In this document: in pieces, positions 47,827 through 60,732 of the stretch
Layout: the number at the start of each line of letters is the position of its first letter
Position numbering within the stretch: position 1 is the first letter of the stretch
Source of the DNA: Hypholoma sublateritium FD-334 SS-4
Taxonomy: Eukaryota > Basidiomycota > Agaricomycetes > Agaricales > Strophariaceae
Reading direction: 5' to 3'
Assembly: GCA_000827495.1 (NCBI GenBank)
Contig: KN817524.1
Coordinates: 498,262 to 562,261, forward strand
Length of the DNA: 64,000 nucleotides
Position numbers and translations under genes: made by a program
The notes under the pieces: generated by a model
Seen by the model: only the letters and a program-made list of their open reading frames with translations
Databases searched by the model: none
Told to the model about the DNA's origin: nothing

Positions 47827-50518
47827 CTAATGATGTGACTTCTTAGCTTTGTCAATGTGCGCTCTCAGCTTCTGCTGCTTTTCGCGGAGGGATTGCTTCT
47901 TCTTCCCCTTCACAGCTAGACTACCCAACATCATCATAATAGGCTTGTTCCTGGCTTTCTCCCTGTTCGTAGAACTGCTAGGTTGTGCTTTATTCTGCTT
48001 GCCCTTCTTCGAACCGAACTTCTCGCGGCCTTCACGACCCTTCTGGATAGATGCCATTCGCTCTGCATAATCAGCCTTGGCCTTCTTGCGGGGTCCGAGA
48101 ATGTCATTCTCGGAGATAAAGTCGTCCTGAGTTTGTTGGTCAGTGGTATGGCTTTTCTGCGCGAATTCCAATGCAGCAAGCTTTCGCTTGGCCTTGCTTC
48201 CACCGGTTGTCTCGACATCCTTCATGGCAGCCTTCATGCGCAGATCGTGAAGCAGTGCAAAGTCTGCCGGCGTAAGGATCTAAAAAATCATAGAGTAAAT
48301 TTGACTTTCACATTTGACCGGCAGCGCAAAGTGCAACAGACTTTTGTCGTAGCCAATGTTGATAGACGAGGAACCGAGGAGACCTCCTCCTCAGCGGCCT
48401 GGCTTGCCCTGTCTTTAGGATCTTTTCCTTCATCCTCGCTGTCACTGATCGCAAGGTCATTGTCGTCGTCGTCGTTCACGTTCATCCATTCTTCGGAATC
48501 GGAATCGGAGCCCTCATCACTTTCAACGTCCCAGCCTTGCCACATGGCCTCGTCATCGTCATCACCCAAATCGACACCGTCTTCCTCTCGAAGTTTTTGC
48601 AAGTGATCTTCAAGCAACTGAAAGGAACAGTGAGAAACACACCTGTTCTGTGTGAGGAGAACGAGACATACCGATAGCCCTTCTATGTCGATTGCAGCCT
48701 CAGCGCTATGGCCGTATGGCAACGGCGCGCTTCCATTTGCGATTCCCATGCTCGCCTCTTTACCCTACATAAGATGTCAACTTTGAATACCCAGTAAAAT
48801 AGATCAGAACACACTCGTTCTCTCCTCTTGAGCATGTTAGGGTTAACTTCACGGTATAATTTAAGCAAACCTCGCGCTGCTGAGGTCACGGCCTTGTCTT
48901 TGCTCTTCCTGTATTCAATCAAATCGCCCAACAAGTCCTCCTCCATTGCCCATGGCTGACGTCGGCTAACTTCTCGGATGGCGTTGATGCCAGCCGCGAT
49001 TACTTCACTGCCGACACCTGGATGCACGAATTCTTGAGACAGTTTGCGGATGACAGGCGTGACAGCGTCGGGCGGCGTTAGGTCGTGAACAGATTGCGCA
49101 AGAGCGACAAGGACACTGGGTACCCGCAGTTGTCGGTAAAAGAGGTATTTGACGATGTAGGTGTAGAAACCAAGAACACAGAGTTTATGCGAGCCCATGA
49201 CACGCGAGAGCAACTGCATGATAAGAATTTTGTGATCCAAAGAAAAGCGCTTGTCATAGGTGTTCAGCATGTCATAGAGCTTCTCGCCAAAGGTCTGGGG
49301 ATCATTAAGTAGTTGGATAGCCGAGAAGTTGGGTGTAGATGGAGTCTTATTGTGTCGTTTCTGTTTGAATATTTTTATGAGCTAACTGAACCTATACAGA
49401 GAAGTTGCTTAGAATCACCTTCTTTGCCACTTTCAGTTGCTTTCGCAATTTGTTGTCCGCACTCCTGGTCTTTTTGTTTATTTCCCGCTTATGATGAAGG
49501 GATCTGACATCCACCCCCTGTAAGATAAATGAACAACTGGCACTTAAACCTCTGTTACAAGAGAAACGGTCAACAAACCTCTTCTTCTTCTGATTCGGGG
49601 TCATCATCTTCGCTACCAAGGAAGAAATGTAATGAAGCACTCTGTACTTTGGTTACAGGATGGAAGCACCCTTGAGCCACAATGGATACAGTTTTGACGT
49701 CATTCCTGACGTATAAATATAAGCTATGCAGGCAACTGAGTTATTGCGAAAGACAAACCAAACTTTTTTCCTCCATAGTTCCTTGGTCAACACAACAGCC
49801 CACATTGCTTCTTCCGTGTTCGATCCTTCCCGCTCGTTTGTGGGTCCGTCCACAGCCCTGAGCTTGCCCTTGTCCCCAACCACTTCCCCCGACATTCCTC
49901 GCTCGACCATGCCAAACAGCATTGCTTGAACGGCACGGTTAAGCTTGTGATTTTGGGATCGGATGTTTGCTACGCGAATGTCAGACAGAATCGTTTTACG
50001 GATATATGAGCGAAGGGTGGACGACGAGGTTCGAGGGAGAAGAGGGAATAATGACTTCAGCAAACTGTTTTATTAGTTCAGTACTTACCGTGACTTCTGA
50101 GGTTGAGAATGAGGTGCGCACTCTATTGACGTGATGACATCTTTGTTACGGAGTAAAACCAAGTTTTGTACAAGACTTTTCCGAGTGTCTGGAGCAAGGA
50201 CGCCATAACTTTCAGACAGAAGCGATGCTATTTGGGAGGGAAATTCGGCCGTCTCTCGCGGATAACATGTCGCAACCTGAAAGAAAGAAGGTCAGAGAAT
50301 TAGATAACTGTACAGTGGATACATTTTACCTGAGATATGAAGGATACCAACTCCCTGTAGTGTACGGCTTGCTCATCGGGATTAATTTTGAATATCTGGC
50401 GAATGCTATTATAATGATTCCATTGCTGCAAAAACTCTTCTCTGTAGGCGATTGGATCACGTTTGATCAGGTTTTGAAGTTGAGGGAGATTCGAAGTCAG
50501 AAGAACGCCGCGGCCCAT
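47827..50518 (-). CDS. SDA1: SDA1, ribosome biogenesis and actin-organisation protein
   Basis: Nucleolar protein needed for 60S subunit maturation and export, and for actin organisation and G1 progression in yeast. The start [22 protein letters not shown] (50518) is the conserved N-terminus. Central helical repeats include [17 protein letters not shown] and [26 protein letters not shown] [16 protein letters not shown], then [18 protein letters not shown]. The acidic block (about 48400-48600: [12 protein letters not shown]) precedes [12 protein letters not shown] and [22 protein letters not shown]. The C-terminus is Lys-rich, [17 protein letters not shown], and ends at 47827. Around ten exons. 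Confidence 0.94.
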
Positions 50519-51048
50519 CTTTAAGGGCCTGGTGGTATTTTTTTGATTACTATGTTGGAGCTTGAAGTTGGAGGCTAAGGCAAGCCTGAGTTTGGCCTCA
50601 GTCAATTGAAAATACTTAGCTAATTACGTAACATATATATGTAGATCAAATCTGACGAATCTGCAAGATCTGACCTTCTTGTGACTTTCAGAGGCCACAG
50701 GCCAGGGACCAGGCCGCTGAACGCGACGTTCTCGTCTTTCTGGTGGTTAAGCGTGTGTAATTTCAATTGCTAATTGATTCAGATTTTCGCGCGTGTTAAA
50801 ATGCATTGAACTGAAGGGGACCATACATAACACAATCACTCGCATGGGATATACATCGTGAAAACGCCATTATAGATACAAGTAAGTACATGAAGTCCCA
50901 GTAGCGGTCATGAAGTTAGAAATCTGTGCCTACAAATTGATATACTTACAAGATGGTGACAGTGGGATGCAAATGTGGAGGGTTGGGAATGCGGTTAGAA
51001 AAGCAGAGAAAGACATAAGATTGTGAGACATGAAAACAACAAATGCTG
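50519..51048. other. Spacer upstream of SDA1
   Basis: About 530 bp. It holds the SDA1 promoter and the 3' end of the MYND gene. No gene seen. Confidence 0.45.
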
Positions 51049-52274
51049 CTACGCTTTGACACAAACTCGCTTGTGCTCATCCCAGTCTTTCTTTTGGTGT
51101 TCTGGAGAGCAATACTTCACAAGTTTGCATTTGCTACAGATTTGACCGGTATTCTTCCCACAATCAGAGGGTGCCGATTCAACGCTATGTTCTGATCCGT
51201 CCAAGCTTCTGGCAGCATGCGACTGTGAAGCACTATCGCCAAAAGAAACATTACAGTCCATCCAATTGCACATAAATTTGGACTTGACGCGCTTGCGCTT
51301 TCCGTGGGTTTTGATCTGCAGGATGGAAGCCGAGCTATTCCCTCTTCTGGGAAAACGAATCATTTCACAATCATCGGTGCAGCAGGGATTAGGACAACCC
51401 GTGGGGTAATCGTAGAACATCTCCTCGTCGGGAACATATGATGGATCGGTGAAGAATATTTGGGAGTAAGATGTAGTTTGGTGCGAGAAGAGGACGAGGA
51501 ATCGAGGTCGCTTTTCATATAAGATTGCCCGGATTATGAGATCAATCTGTGGAAAGCATGGCGTTCGGTGTTGGCGAAGAAGTTCATGACTGAGTCGGAT
51601 ATCTATAGCCAGAAGATTAATTACGCATAAGAGAGATCGTACGGTGCCATAGCATGCTCACGTTCGCGTTGTATTCGGTTTTCCATGCTGGGTTTACAGC
51701 TTCGTCCAAAACAATATCTTGAGACTAGCTTGAAGTACTCAGTAACGTCGTCCATTTCCTTCCGTCTCAGGTCAGTGACAACAACGTATATTTCGTCGCA
51801 GCCTGTATCATGCATCCCGCGAAGGAGCATTAACTCTGGCAACTACAATGAAGGAAGTCGAATGAACCTTGTGGCAGAGCACAGGTGAAGACTCACCATG
51901 GTGAATACCACACGCATCATAGATAAACGTCTTTCCTGCATGGCATGGTGATGAAAAACATGCGTCGTCCAGGTCCGATCAAGAGGAATTAGTCGACCTG
52001 TGTCGACTGTTCGACAGAAAACATTCTCTGGAGCGAATGGACCCTTATTCCAAGCAATAACTTGTTTTTCGACGAGCTTCGTGACATCCTTGTGTCTCCT
52101 TTCCCTAACGTCTTTGAACCACTCATGGTAGGTATCATGGCCGATGTTTCGATGATCCAGCCATTTGTCAATGAGCAGATCGGTTGAATCGTGATCTAAC
52201 GTGGTTTTGACAAGCTCTGACATAGAGAGCTGAGGTGGAGAAAGGATTGAATAGTGCCTTTGCTTCGGAGGCAT
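51049..52274 (-). CDS. MYND-type zinc-finger protein with long N-terminal region
   Basis: Unknown function. The start MPPKQRHYSILSPPQLSM (52274) opens a helical region (TLDHDSTDLLIDKWLDHR, YHEWFKDVRERRHKDVTK). A middle exon follows (LPELMLLRGMHDTGCDEIYV). The C-terminus carries a zinc-finger-like end: MCNWMDCN, a Ser-rich insert of about 40 residues, then CSKCKLVKYCSPEHQKKDW and HKRVC. The spacing fits MYND, but the usual Cys in the YCxxxCQ motif is His here, and the first Cys pair is separated by a long insert. Three or four exons, ending at 51049. Confidence 0.8.
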
Positions 52275-52771
52275 GGTATGGATTGGATGTAGGTAAGAAT
52301 TGAAGGAAGGTGAAGCGTAGTAAGACAATGGGTGCGACAAGGAAGGTCACAGCACTGGTCTAAAACAGGCGCTAAATTGAAATTTACCCGAAACGCGCGA
52401 GTGCGCCGCCCCTAAGCTGTCGCGTGAGTGGCGCGACGTTTGCTCAAAAACTGCCAGCACTTCAAGTATCGCTGGCAAGTCGCTGACGCGACACAGATGA
52501 CTCTGGCTGAGACTACGTCCTAAGAGTCCTGCCCACATACCATCCAAACCCATTTTGAAGAAATCTAATTAGTAACCACTGGCACAGCAGGGCTTCCCGC
52601 GATTATATCATTGGGACACTAATGGCTTCAGCCTTCTTCCACTTGCAACAGAGCGAAGGCCCGCATTGCTTAGAGTCCGTTTACATAAGATATGGTAATA
52701 TATATATACACATAATGCACATGCGAAATTGGTCACCGAACCTACTAGTAAGAAGTTCGCGTCAAGGTCAA
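52275..52771. other. Spacer between the MYND gene and the M28-like enzyme
   Basis: About 500 bp without a supportable gene. The short ORFs here are not family-like. Confidence 0.45.
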
Positions 52772-54234
52772 TCAATTTTGGGCAGTCAAGAGTCGGTGTT
52801 GAAAGGCACTCACAAGTTCGGTTTCAGATCTATGGATAGTGTTTTTAAACCCTGAGTCGAAATCTTGTGGCTTGAGGTTCAGATATTCCGAGATAAATAC
52901 TCGCAGCATGATATTCCATCGACGAAGAGTCGGAAGATCCAAGGCAGAAGCATCGTCCTAAAAGTTCCCCGTCAATGTCATCGCAGAGACAGAATCTACA
53001 TGACAAACCTTGAGAGTGTGCCAAACGTGTGGGAATGGCTCAGTGATAAGATGAAGGATGCTGACGCCTCGCCTTAGAAACGGGACATGGTCGTCTCCCA
53101 TGTACCCATAATTTTGTTTAGTCGATGTTCGTGGAAGAAAATAACTAGTCCATTTTCCGGGGGCCATTTGGGTATGTTCGTCATATACGAAAGCGCCGCT
53201 ATCACCCAACCTTCGTTCAGCCGATATCAGCGAATCGAATAGCCAAGCAGTGTCAACAAAGTAAGAGCGTATTGTAGGTTGGGGGGCACCCAAGAGATCG
53301 AGGAGAATCAAATGTTCAATTTGGCCTAACTCAGTCATTTGTCGGTCCCAAGTTCTAAAATTTTTGTTCGGTGCAAGATATGAGTTTTCCCATTTTTCAG
53401 CAAGATGTCTGGATAAAATTACTTTTACAGGGAGCTGACGTGCAGAAATGAAAGAACTCGTACCTAGCTCCATATATGGAATCCGTGTCCGTCCAATCGA
53501 CAAATGCTTCCTCACCATCAAAGAAAATTAGTTGGAGAGTGGTATCAGCGACGTCTTCGTCGTCTTCGTCTCCTTTTTCTAGTCGTTCTTGCCGTGTGGT
53601 AAATAATGGGTTCAATGTTTCTGCCAAGTCCAACATCATCGCACATGGAGCAGCGGAGTCAGTTGCGCCTACAAACTTTGGTTTTCAAGTTAGAATCTGT
53701 CAAACATTTATTGGCACGTCCTAACCTGGTTCTCGGGGTATCTAGGGTAGTATTTGCTGTCATAATGAGCGGATAATACGACACGCCTTGGTGCGTTTAT
53801 ATCTTGGGTAGCGATAATATTGGCGAAGCGCTTTAAACCAATGGGCGTTTTATCTGTAAATTCGTCTAATTCGACGTGCCAGTTGAGCTTTTTGAGAGTC
53901 GAAACAATATATTCTCGAACAAAAGTGTTATTGTCGGTGTCCGCTGGGTGGTTGACGCGCATAAGTCAGGTAAGGAGAACTAAAGGGCATCTAAATGGAA
54001 CATACGAGCTCTGGGTATCAAGATTTTAGATAGATGAGATGCGGGATTCGACGGGTCCACGTTTTTGAGAGGGTCAGTAATCGCTATTAATTTAGCAACG
54101 TCGTCAGAGGCCATTGCTGTCAATTCGCGCCGGTTCAAAGTTGTAGCTTGGTGCGAGCTTGTCGCCAATATGAGGGGCGCGAGTAGCCATAGAAGACCAT
54201 TCCATCGCATTTTTGACAAGAGAGACTGATGCAT
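52772..54234 (-). CDS. Glutaminyl-peptide cyclotransferase-like M28 metalloenzyme, secreted
   Basis: Zinc enzyme of the M28/glutaminyl cyclase family, which forms N-terminal pyroglutamate. The start MHQSLLSKMRWNGLLWLLAPLIL (54234; a second Met at 54210) is a signal peptide. The mature part has NTFVREYIVSTLKKLNW and RRVVLSAHYDSKYYP. The zinc ligands are likely Asp in GATDSAAPCAMMLDLAETL, Glu in FFDGEEAFVDW and His in GDDHVPFLRRGV. A SIYGARHLAEKWE block is restored by splicing. The last exon reads through to a stop at 52772-52774. A GTGAGT near the end could be a further donor, so the C-terminus is not certain. Acidic insert DEDDEDVAD is odd but in frame. Five or six exons. Confidence 0.88.
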
Positions 54235-54564
54235 ATTATCTCTTGTTATTGGTTATCAGAGAGCTGCGAAAGAATAGCGGCCAGCGCAGTGACCAGTCTA
54301 ATAGATAGACGAAGTGGATGTGGATGTGGGCCAAATGGGACATGTGCATGAGGCCTGGGCCTGAGGCTTAGCAGCCGAGTGCCACCGTTCGGCCAATGTG
54401 CCTGAAAAGGAAGTAAATATTTACGTAATCTGAATATTATTATTATTATCAACCTACTTATTAGTCGTGACCTTGCTTCCAACTGCAACTCAGAAGCTTT
54501 GTTTTTTGAGTTGGACCCAGCGTCGACGATCTAGCGAATTCTGTATCCTGGTCTCCTTTATTTC

Positions 54565-55141
54565 ATGGCAATCTTCAGCCTCTGGGTTTGTGTATTACTT
54601 GATACTTCTCAAGCCCTATGTCTGACTGTATCACTCCGTCACAGGTGATTAATAAAGCTGGAGGATTGGTCTATCAGCGCAACTTTGCAGGTCTTTGAAT
54701 CCAGGGATTTGATCCCGAACTTTTCTGACCTCACTAAAATGCCAGATGGTCTTGCTTCCCTTACGTCCAATGAATATCTAGTGCTTGCTGGAACTCTCCA
54801 TGGTATTCACGCAATCACAAGTCGGCTGTCTCCTATGGGCCCTAGCTCTGGTGTCCAGGTCATCGAGGGCGAATCTTTCAAGATGAATATCCTGTTGACA
54901 GTGACTGGTCTGTACTATACACACACGCCACACGATTCTTGCTAAACAAAGCTATGCAGGCACTAAATTTGTTTTGTTAACATCTTTGGCCGAACCCACC
55001 GCAGATTCTGTGCTGCAGAAAGTATACTCTATATATGCCGATGCAGTGATGAAGAATCCTTTTCATACACCCGAAATGCCAATTCGAATCGAAGGCTTTG
55101 ACACGCGTATCGGTGCTCTAATTGGAACAGGACAGACGTAG
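54565..55141 (+). CDS. TRS23: TRAPP complex subunit TRS23/TRAPPC4 (sybindin family)
   Basis: Core subunit of the TRAPP tethering complex, the Ypt1/Rab1 exchange factor for ER-Golgi traffic. Exon 1 (54565-54585) MAIFSLW splices in frame to VINKAGGLVYQRNF. Then come SNEYLVLAGTLHGIHAITSRL and the VQVIEGESFKMNILLTVTGTKFVLLTSL-like core in outline. The end has LQKVYSIYADAVMKNPFHTPEMPI and stops at TAG 55139-55141. Length (about 150 residues) fits TRAPPC4. Four exons. Confidence 0.95.
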
Positions 55142-55723
55142 CGGACTACAGGATATCCAAGTGTCCTTACAATGCAATTCTCAAGTAGGTGGACTGTGTT
55201 CAATCAAATCTGTTGACCTATTTTCATGTTCCAGGTATATTGTAGTGCCTACCAACGGTTGGATTATAACTATTGGCACTGCTGATTGTGTGAAACTGGC
55301 AAATCGTCTACGCATGGCATCCTCGTTTCCTCGACAGCTTGACACCCTCATCTGTGGTTGTGCAGTCGATCCAGATCTTGTTCCATGTTACCTCTTGAAC
55401 TGGATACTATTGCTGTCTCGCTGCTTGTCTGTAGTAATACGGTCTCAATTGGAAAGCAGAAATGTTTCTTGGCTTTGGAACTTTGACCTTGTTATCACCG
55501 CTGCCTTTGTAAATGAAGGGAACCCAAAATACAGTTTCACATTGCTCGTTTTTTCGGTAAAGACCACATACCACCGGTGTTCTATATACAAAATATTTGA
55601 CAGGTGTACTTTGGGTGTGCTTTCCGCTGGCTGAGTTGCTGATTGTCAGGTGACATCATCTCGATCTTGAAAAGGCTGCGGTCTCTAAACTTTAGTTTTG
55701 CTTCTTTCCTTTTCATAACCAAT
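55142..55723. other. Spacer between TRS23 and the HORMA gene
   Basis: About 580 bp. The ORF at 55122-55634 begins on a non-ATG codon and shows no family signal. Treated as 3' region and promoter. Confidence 0.45.
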
Positions 55724-58700
55724 ATGCAGACTCAACAAATTCGCAACACTACGCAAAGTATCAACCAGACTCAAAGTCTAGCTGCAGTTCAGACACTTCT
55801 TAGAGCCGGCCTTGGGACTATCACCTACCTTCGGTCCGATCCTTATTCTTTACTGGTTTCACTGCATATATCTCATTATTAATGCCTCCCGAAGGAACCT
55901 CCTCCCGGAAGATAACTTTACGAGGAGTCTGCTTACAATATATAGATGCGGTGTTCTTCCCTAATATTGCTTAGGTCATTTTACGTCGGTAGATGATTCT
56001 GGCGCTCAGTGTGATGCTTCACAAGAAAGTACTACTTCAAGGACGAACATCAGCGGATTTAGAATTACGGTAGGCCTCTCTAGTAGTAAAAAACCACATT
56101 CCATTAAACACTCATTACCCCTGTCAGACCATCACTCGAGGGTATACCGACGAGGCGGACAGGATATTAAATTACATGGTATATGCACATTCTTAATCCC
56201 GTATATAGTGCCTAATGTCATCTGGTCATACTAAGGAATATGGGATATTCGATGCCCTCGAAAAGCGTTACCTTCGAAGCTTCATTTTTGGGATTTATCT
56301 TGTAGGTCCATGAAGTGCCGGTTCCGATTTCGTGAGCATTAACCTACTATTTATTCCAGGATATCAAGGACCCTACCAAGTCAATTCGCCCTGCAATCTC
56401 TGTGTTTTCTAATCTCATATTTTCTCTCCCTTTCAGCATCGTTGAAGCTTACACCTTCAACTTCAAAGTACGGAAGCAACATAATCTTCATTGTTAACTA
56501 CTATATGCATGTTTATTGTCTATCTTTTCAGTACCATATGATTCCAGGAAGTGATTTATTCGTTCCAGTCATGAGCCTCGCCGAAACGCAAAAGCAAACG
56601 ACTGTTGAAGATCCTGTGGCGAAAGCACTTAAGCAAGGAAAACCGCCAACACTTAAGGATGTGAAAATGAGTGTGAAGGTGAACTGGGAAATATCCTCAT
56701 TGAATGATGTCGTCCGTCTAACGGTCAAATGATAGGCTCTCCTCAAAACATTGATTCAGGCCATAAGCAACATGGATGTTTTGCCGAGTAGGTGACATCA
56801 TATCGAACTCCAGTCCTGCAATACTGCCAATACTGACAAATGCCTCTAGGACGCAGATTTGCTACGTTTAAAGTATTTTATACAGAGGATACTCCACCTG
56901 ATTACGAGCCGCCACATTTTGAGCCTGGTGATGCGGAGAAAGACAAGTGGTTTTTCATGACCCATGACCTCGACGAAGTTCCAGAAAGGAGCAGTATTGG
57001 CAAGATCGACACTGGTCATCATTCGTGAGTAATAACCGACATTACATGACATTGTTCAAGAAACCAAACCTTTGCAGTGTCAACCTAAATGTCACATCAA
57101 TAGCTTCATACCTGCCATCATCATCAGAACAAACTGACGATGCCACTTTCTCCGGCCTCACGACAAATCCAGGCGCATTAAATCTCACCCCTCTAGAAGA
57201 AGCTGCACAGAGCAAGATTCAAGCTGAAAAACAGTTAGAAGATGCCAAAAACAGGAATCTCGTTTGGCCTGTGGAAGATGTCGTTGAGAATGATGATATC
57301 GACGCAGAGGGGGAGGATGATCCTGATTATATCAGACTGGCGGATGGCCGTTTCGAAAAAATTGACTGCATCTCCCCAATAGGAATTCGCAACGAAACGG
57401 GAATCGTTGACGCTTACCCAGTTCGAGGGGGGGCGATGGGAGAAGCACATTTTGGAGGATTTTCGGAGAATGCGCCGAGACACTTACGCGAAGTGGTAAG
57501 TCAACTTTGTAAGATACTATATCGTGGCTATTGTATTGACTGAATACAAAACACGCAACCGCAAAGGTGGCCGTAAGGGACTCAAATTTTGAAGAAACAC
57601 AGCCATTGATCTTGACCCCGAAACGTAATTGCGTGATTTTCAACTTGCGTATACCATGGTTAATGAACCGAGATTCCTACACCATAGAAAACAAAATATT
57701 GTCAAACCCAACTTCAGTGTCGTTTTCCAACAGTGTATCAGATCTTACATCTCTGTCTACGGCCCCTACGAGCCCCACCCATGAATTTGACCCTGAAATG
57801 TTAAAAAATATGCACATCGATTCTACAGATCACTGCGACAGTGAAATGTTAGGTCTGTACTTCCTCATAGACGGGTCTCTTGCCATTCAATTACCCTGCC
57901 ACAGATTTAGAAACTCAAGTTCCCTACGACAAAGCGCCGCGGAACATAGCACCATCTTACACACAGTCTCAAGAAGACATTCCAGCGGACAATGTTTCGA
58001 TGAGTCACAGAGGGCAAGACAATGTCCTAGAATGCGACTGTGGAATTATCGTTCGTTCTGTATAATGGCTGTAATCGAGTAAAGGATGCTGACCCCGAGA
58101 CAGGTCGAGGATCAAGTTTGTTATTGCGAGGGTGGCTGTCAGAAGTGGTTTCATATTTGGTATATTTCTTTAGAGCAGATACAAACCTGAGAAAGTATAG
58201 AAAAATCACTTACTGATGGTTGTCATTCGCAGGTGTATGGGGTACGCATCATTTTCTGCGATATGACCCTTTTCAAGCGCTGAAACACACTTACCCATCG
58301 GTGTTGGTAGATACCACGCAAGCAGCGATTCACGTCTACCTACACAATTCATTTGCTTCGATTGTCGCCTCCGACGGGATGTACACTGGGATCTAATCAA
58401 GGTGGATCTGTACCCTCAAATGGTGTCAAAGTTCAAGGACATTGCCCTCTTCAGGTGCGTTACCGACGGTAGAATAGATTTATATTAATGCTCATGGAGT
58501 AGGAGAGCCATCAAAGTTGCCCAAGCTCTGCAGAATTTTTCGTCCGCTCAGTACACGAAAGAATTTGGTGCGAGTCACTTTTGTAACACGGCTTATCAGG
58601 AGTCTCTTAAATAAACAATTCGATAGGAGGCGATGTTTCCTCGGCTGGACAGATGCTGAAAGCGCTGGAAGACCAAGGTACGATTTATGTGACTTTGGGA

Positions 58701-59195
58701 AGTACTAACATATGGGATCCTGTAGATTATGTGCTACAGGAAACGATTACTTTGGACGACATGGGAGTCTCAGTCGCAACACGCTCTAAGAAGGGGAAGG
58801 CACATAAATCAAAAGCACGGAAAAACGTCCAGAAACCGAGATATGTCTTCAATCAAGGCATCCAATTTAAATCGTGTTATATGGACTACTTCGACCCAAA
58901 TAACCGAGCAGTGGAAACACGACTACTTGGTGTCTCTGAAATGGCTCGTCATTTGTTTGTCTTTTGAGCGCATTTCTTAAGTGATGGTATGCTGCAGATC
59001 AAACCAAAATATCCCAAACCATTGCAGCCCATTGAACATGTCGCAAGTGCCTGCGATACACAGACGCAAGAAGAAACACAAGAGGTAATTCGACAAGTAC
59101 CTACTAAAAGAACAGTCGCACCAGAGGAGACAGGACGCAGACCTCTCAAAAAGCTCAAAATGTCTGTTGCAGTTGGTGTGGATCTCGCTGAATAA
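55724..59195 (+). CDS. HOP1: HOP1-like meiotic HORMA protein with PHD finger and winged-helix region
   Basis: Meiotic chromosome-axis protein promoting double-strand breaks and homologue bias. The start MQTQQIRNTTQSINQTQSLA (55724) leads to the HORMA domain: AVQTLLRAGLGTITYLR, a GLLPEDNF-like segment, then SIVEAYTFNFKY and LKDVKMSVKVNWEISSLND. It ends with RRFATFKVFYTEDTPPDYEPPHF. An acidic linker follows. Splicing yields a PHD finger: CDCG, CYCEGGCQKWFHIWCMGY and FICFDC (about 58030-58380). A winged-helix-like part comes next (FRRAIKVAQALQNF, QMLKALEDQDYVLQ). The basic tail (RRPLKKLKM) ends at 59195. Many short introns. Confidence 0.85.
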
Positions 59196-59536
59196 GATCC
59201 TCAGACGCTCTACTTGCTCCTGTGATATCGCTTTGCTCTCAGATAACTTTTTTATTCCAATAATACTCGACGTTTATCCAACGTTTTTCTAACCACGAGT
59301 CCAAGTTGAGCCTCAGCCTGATCGACCGTGACAGTGTTTGGAGTGACGTCATGCCTTATTCAACCCCGTGAACCAAGGTTTCCGAGTCGGTCCTTGCTAA
59401 ATGCGTTCATCAGCACAAAGTAGCCTACCTGGTGCCATTCGTACTTGCTCGACGAATTAAGGCTACATACTCTTTCGAAACCAGGAAAATATATTTCTGC
59501 TGCTAAATCACCGACGTTTGAACCGTGTACTCCAAA
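59196..59536. other. Spacer upstream of the NAD(P)H-hydrate epimerase gene
   Basis: About 340 bp without a gene; it must hold the promoter. Confidence 0.5.
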
Positions 59537-60732
59537 ATGCGTTATCTTACTGCAAAACTTGCTCAACAGGTCAGTCTGAACGCTGTCTTGCTTTCATACG
59601 TACGCCAACAGTTGCAACGTGTAGATCGATGAGGAGCTTATGAATTCTGTTGGAGCTTTTAGCCTTGACCAGGCAAGTTTTCCATTTGGGCGGTTCAGCT
59701 GAAAGAACTTGCGATAACAGCGTCAGCCTAGTTAATGGAGCTTGCTGGCTTGGCATGCGCTCAGACTTTGGCAACGGTTTACCGTAAGGATGTCTACCCA
59801 CGAGTCTTGGTGTGCTGCGGTCCCGGAAACCAAGGTATGTCCTCAACTGTGGCCTAGACTGGACTTTCACTGAAGCCATCTCTACTTGTAAAGGTGGGGA
59901 CGGACTTGTCGCAGCACGACATCTAAGTACATTGCGTTTATGGGTGCCATTCTATCCTTGTATCTTTATCGATATCTTTCTTGGTAGGCATGTTCGGATA
60001 TCAACCGACGGTCTATATGCCCAAGGTGTGTGTACTTTTTGGAACAAAAAGAAGTGCATACATATCGTCTATGATGGCAGCCTGGGGCAAAAGATATCTA
60101 TCAGGTATTCACAGACACCGCATTACTTTAGAAGTTATGGCGCTGGCTAACTTCGATTTCGTCGAAGCGTCTTCAAAAACAATGCGAAAATATGCAGATC
60201 CCAATAATAATGCCTCCTTCCAATGACATCGAAGACCTTCGCAAAGTCTTACGCAATTCCGACGTCATCATGGATGCCATCTTCGGTTTTTCGTTCAAGC
60301 CACCGATTAGAGCGCCGTTCGACGCCGTTCTACCTTTTCTAAACGAATCACGCTTACCTATCGTTTCTGTCGACATCCCTTCCGGGTGGGATGTCGAGGA
60401 GGGTAATAATTTTGGGGTCGGGCTGAAAGCGGATGTCTTGTTAAGCCTCACTGCTCCAAAGCAAGGCGTGGTTGACTTCATGGGAAGGCACTTTTTAGGC
60501 GGGAGATTCGTGCCAAAGTATGTTCTCAAATCCTCATTCTGCAATCCTATAATTTTCTTAAATGCATAAAGGAATATACAGGAAAAGTTCGATTTGCAAC
60601 TTCCCCCATATCCTGGTTCCGAGCAAATAGTTGAGCTGGCCTCTGATAAAACACCCCCTAAATTTTGAGCTGTATACACCAGCTTTCGGCCTATGCTTGG
60701 TTTATGTTTATTCTGATCGCAGATTATTGTAG
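59537..60732 (+). CDS. NAD(P)H-hydrate epimerase (NAXE/YjeF-N family)
   Basis: Epimerises damaged NAD(P)H hydrate so that a dehydratase can repair it. Exon 1 (59537-59569) MRYLTAKLAQQ joins IDEELMNSVGAFSLDQ, then LMELAGLACAQTLA. Next come [21 protein letters not shown] (the glycine-rich cofactor site) and FGYQPTVYMPK. The last large exon has SDVIMDAIFGFSFKPPIRAPF (Asp/Gly pocket), VDIPSGWDVEEG and LTAPKQGVVDFMG. The C-terminal exon gives EKFDLQLPPYPGSEQIV. A stop is reached at 60730-60732 if no further intron is used. The intron after exon 2 has a GC donor (59673). Confidence 0.9.
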
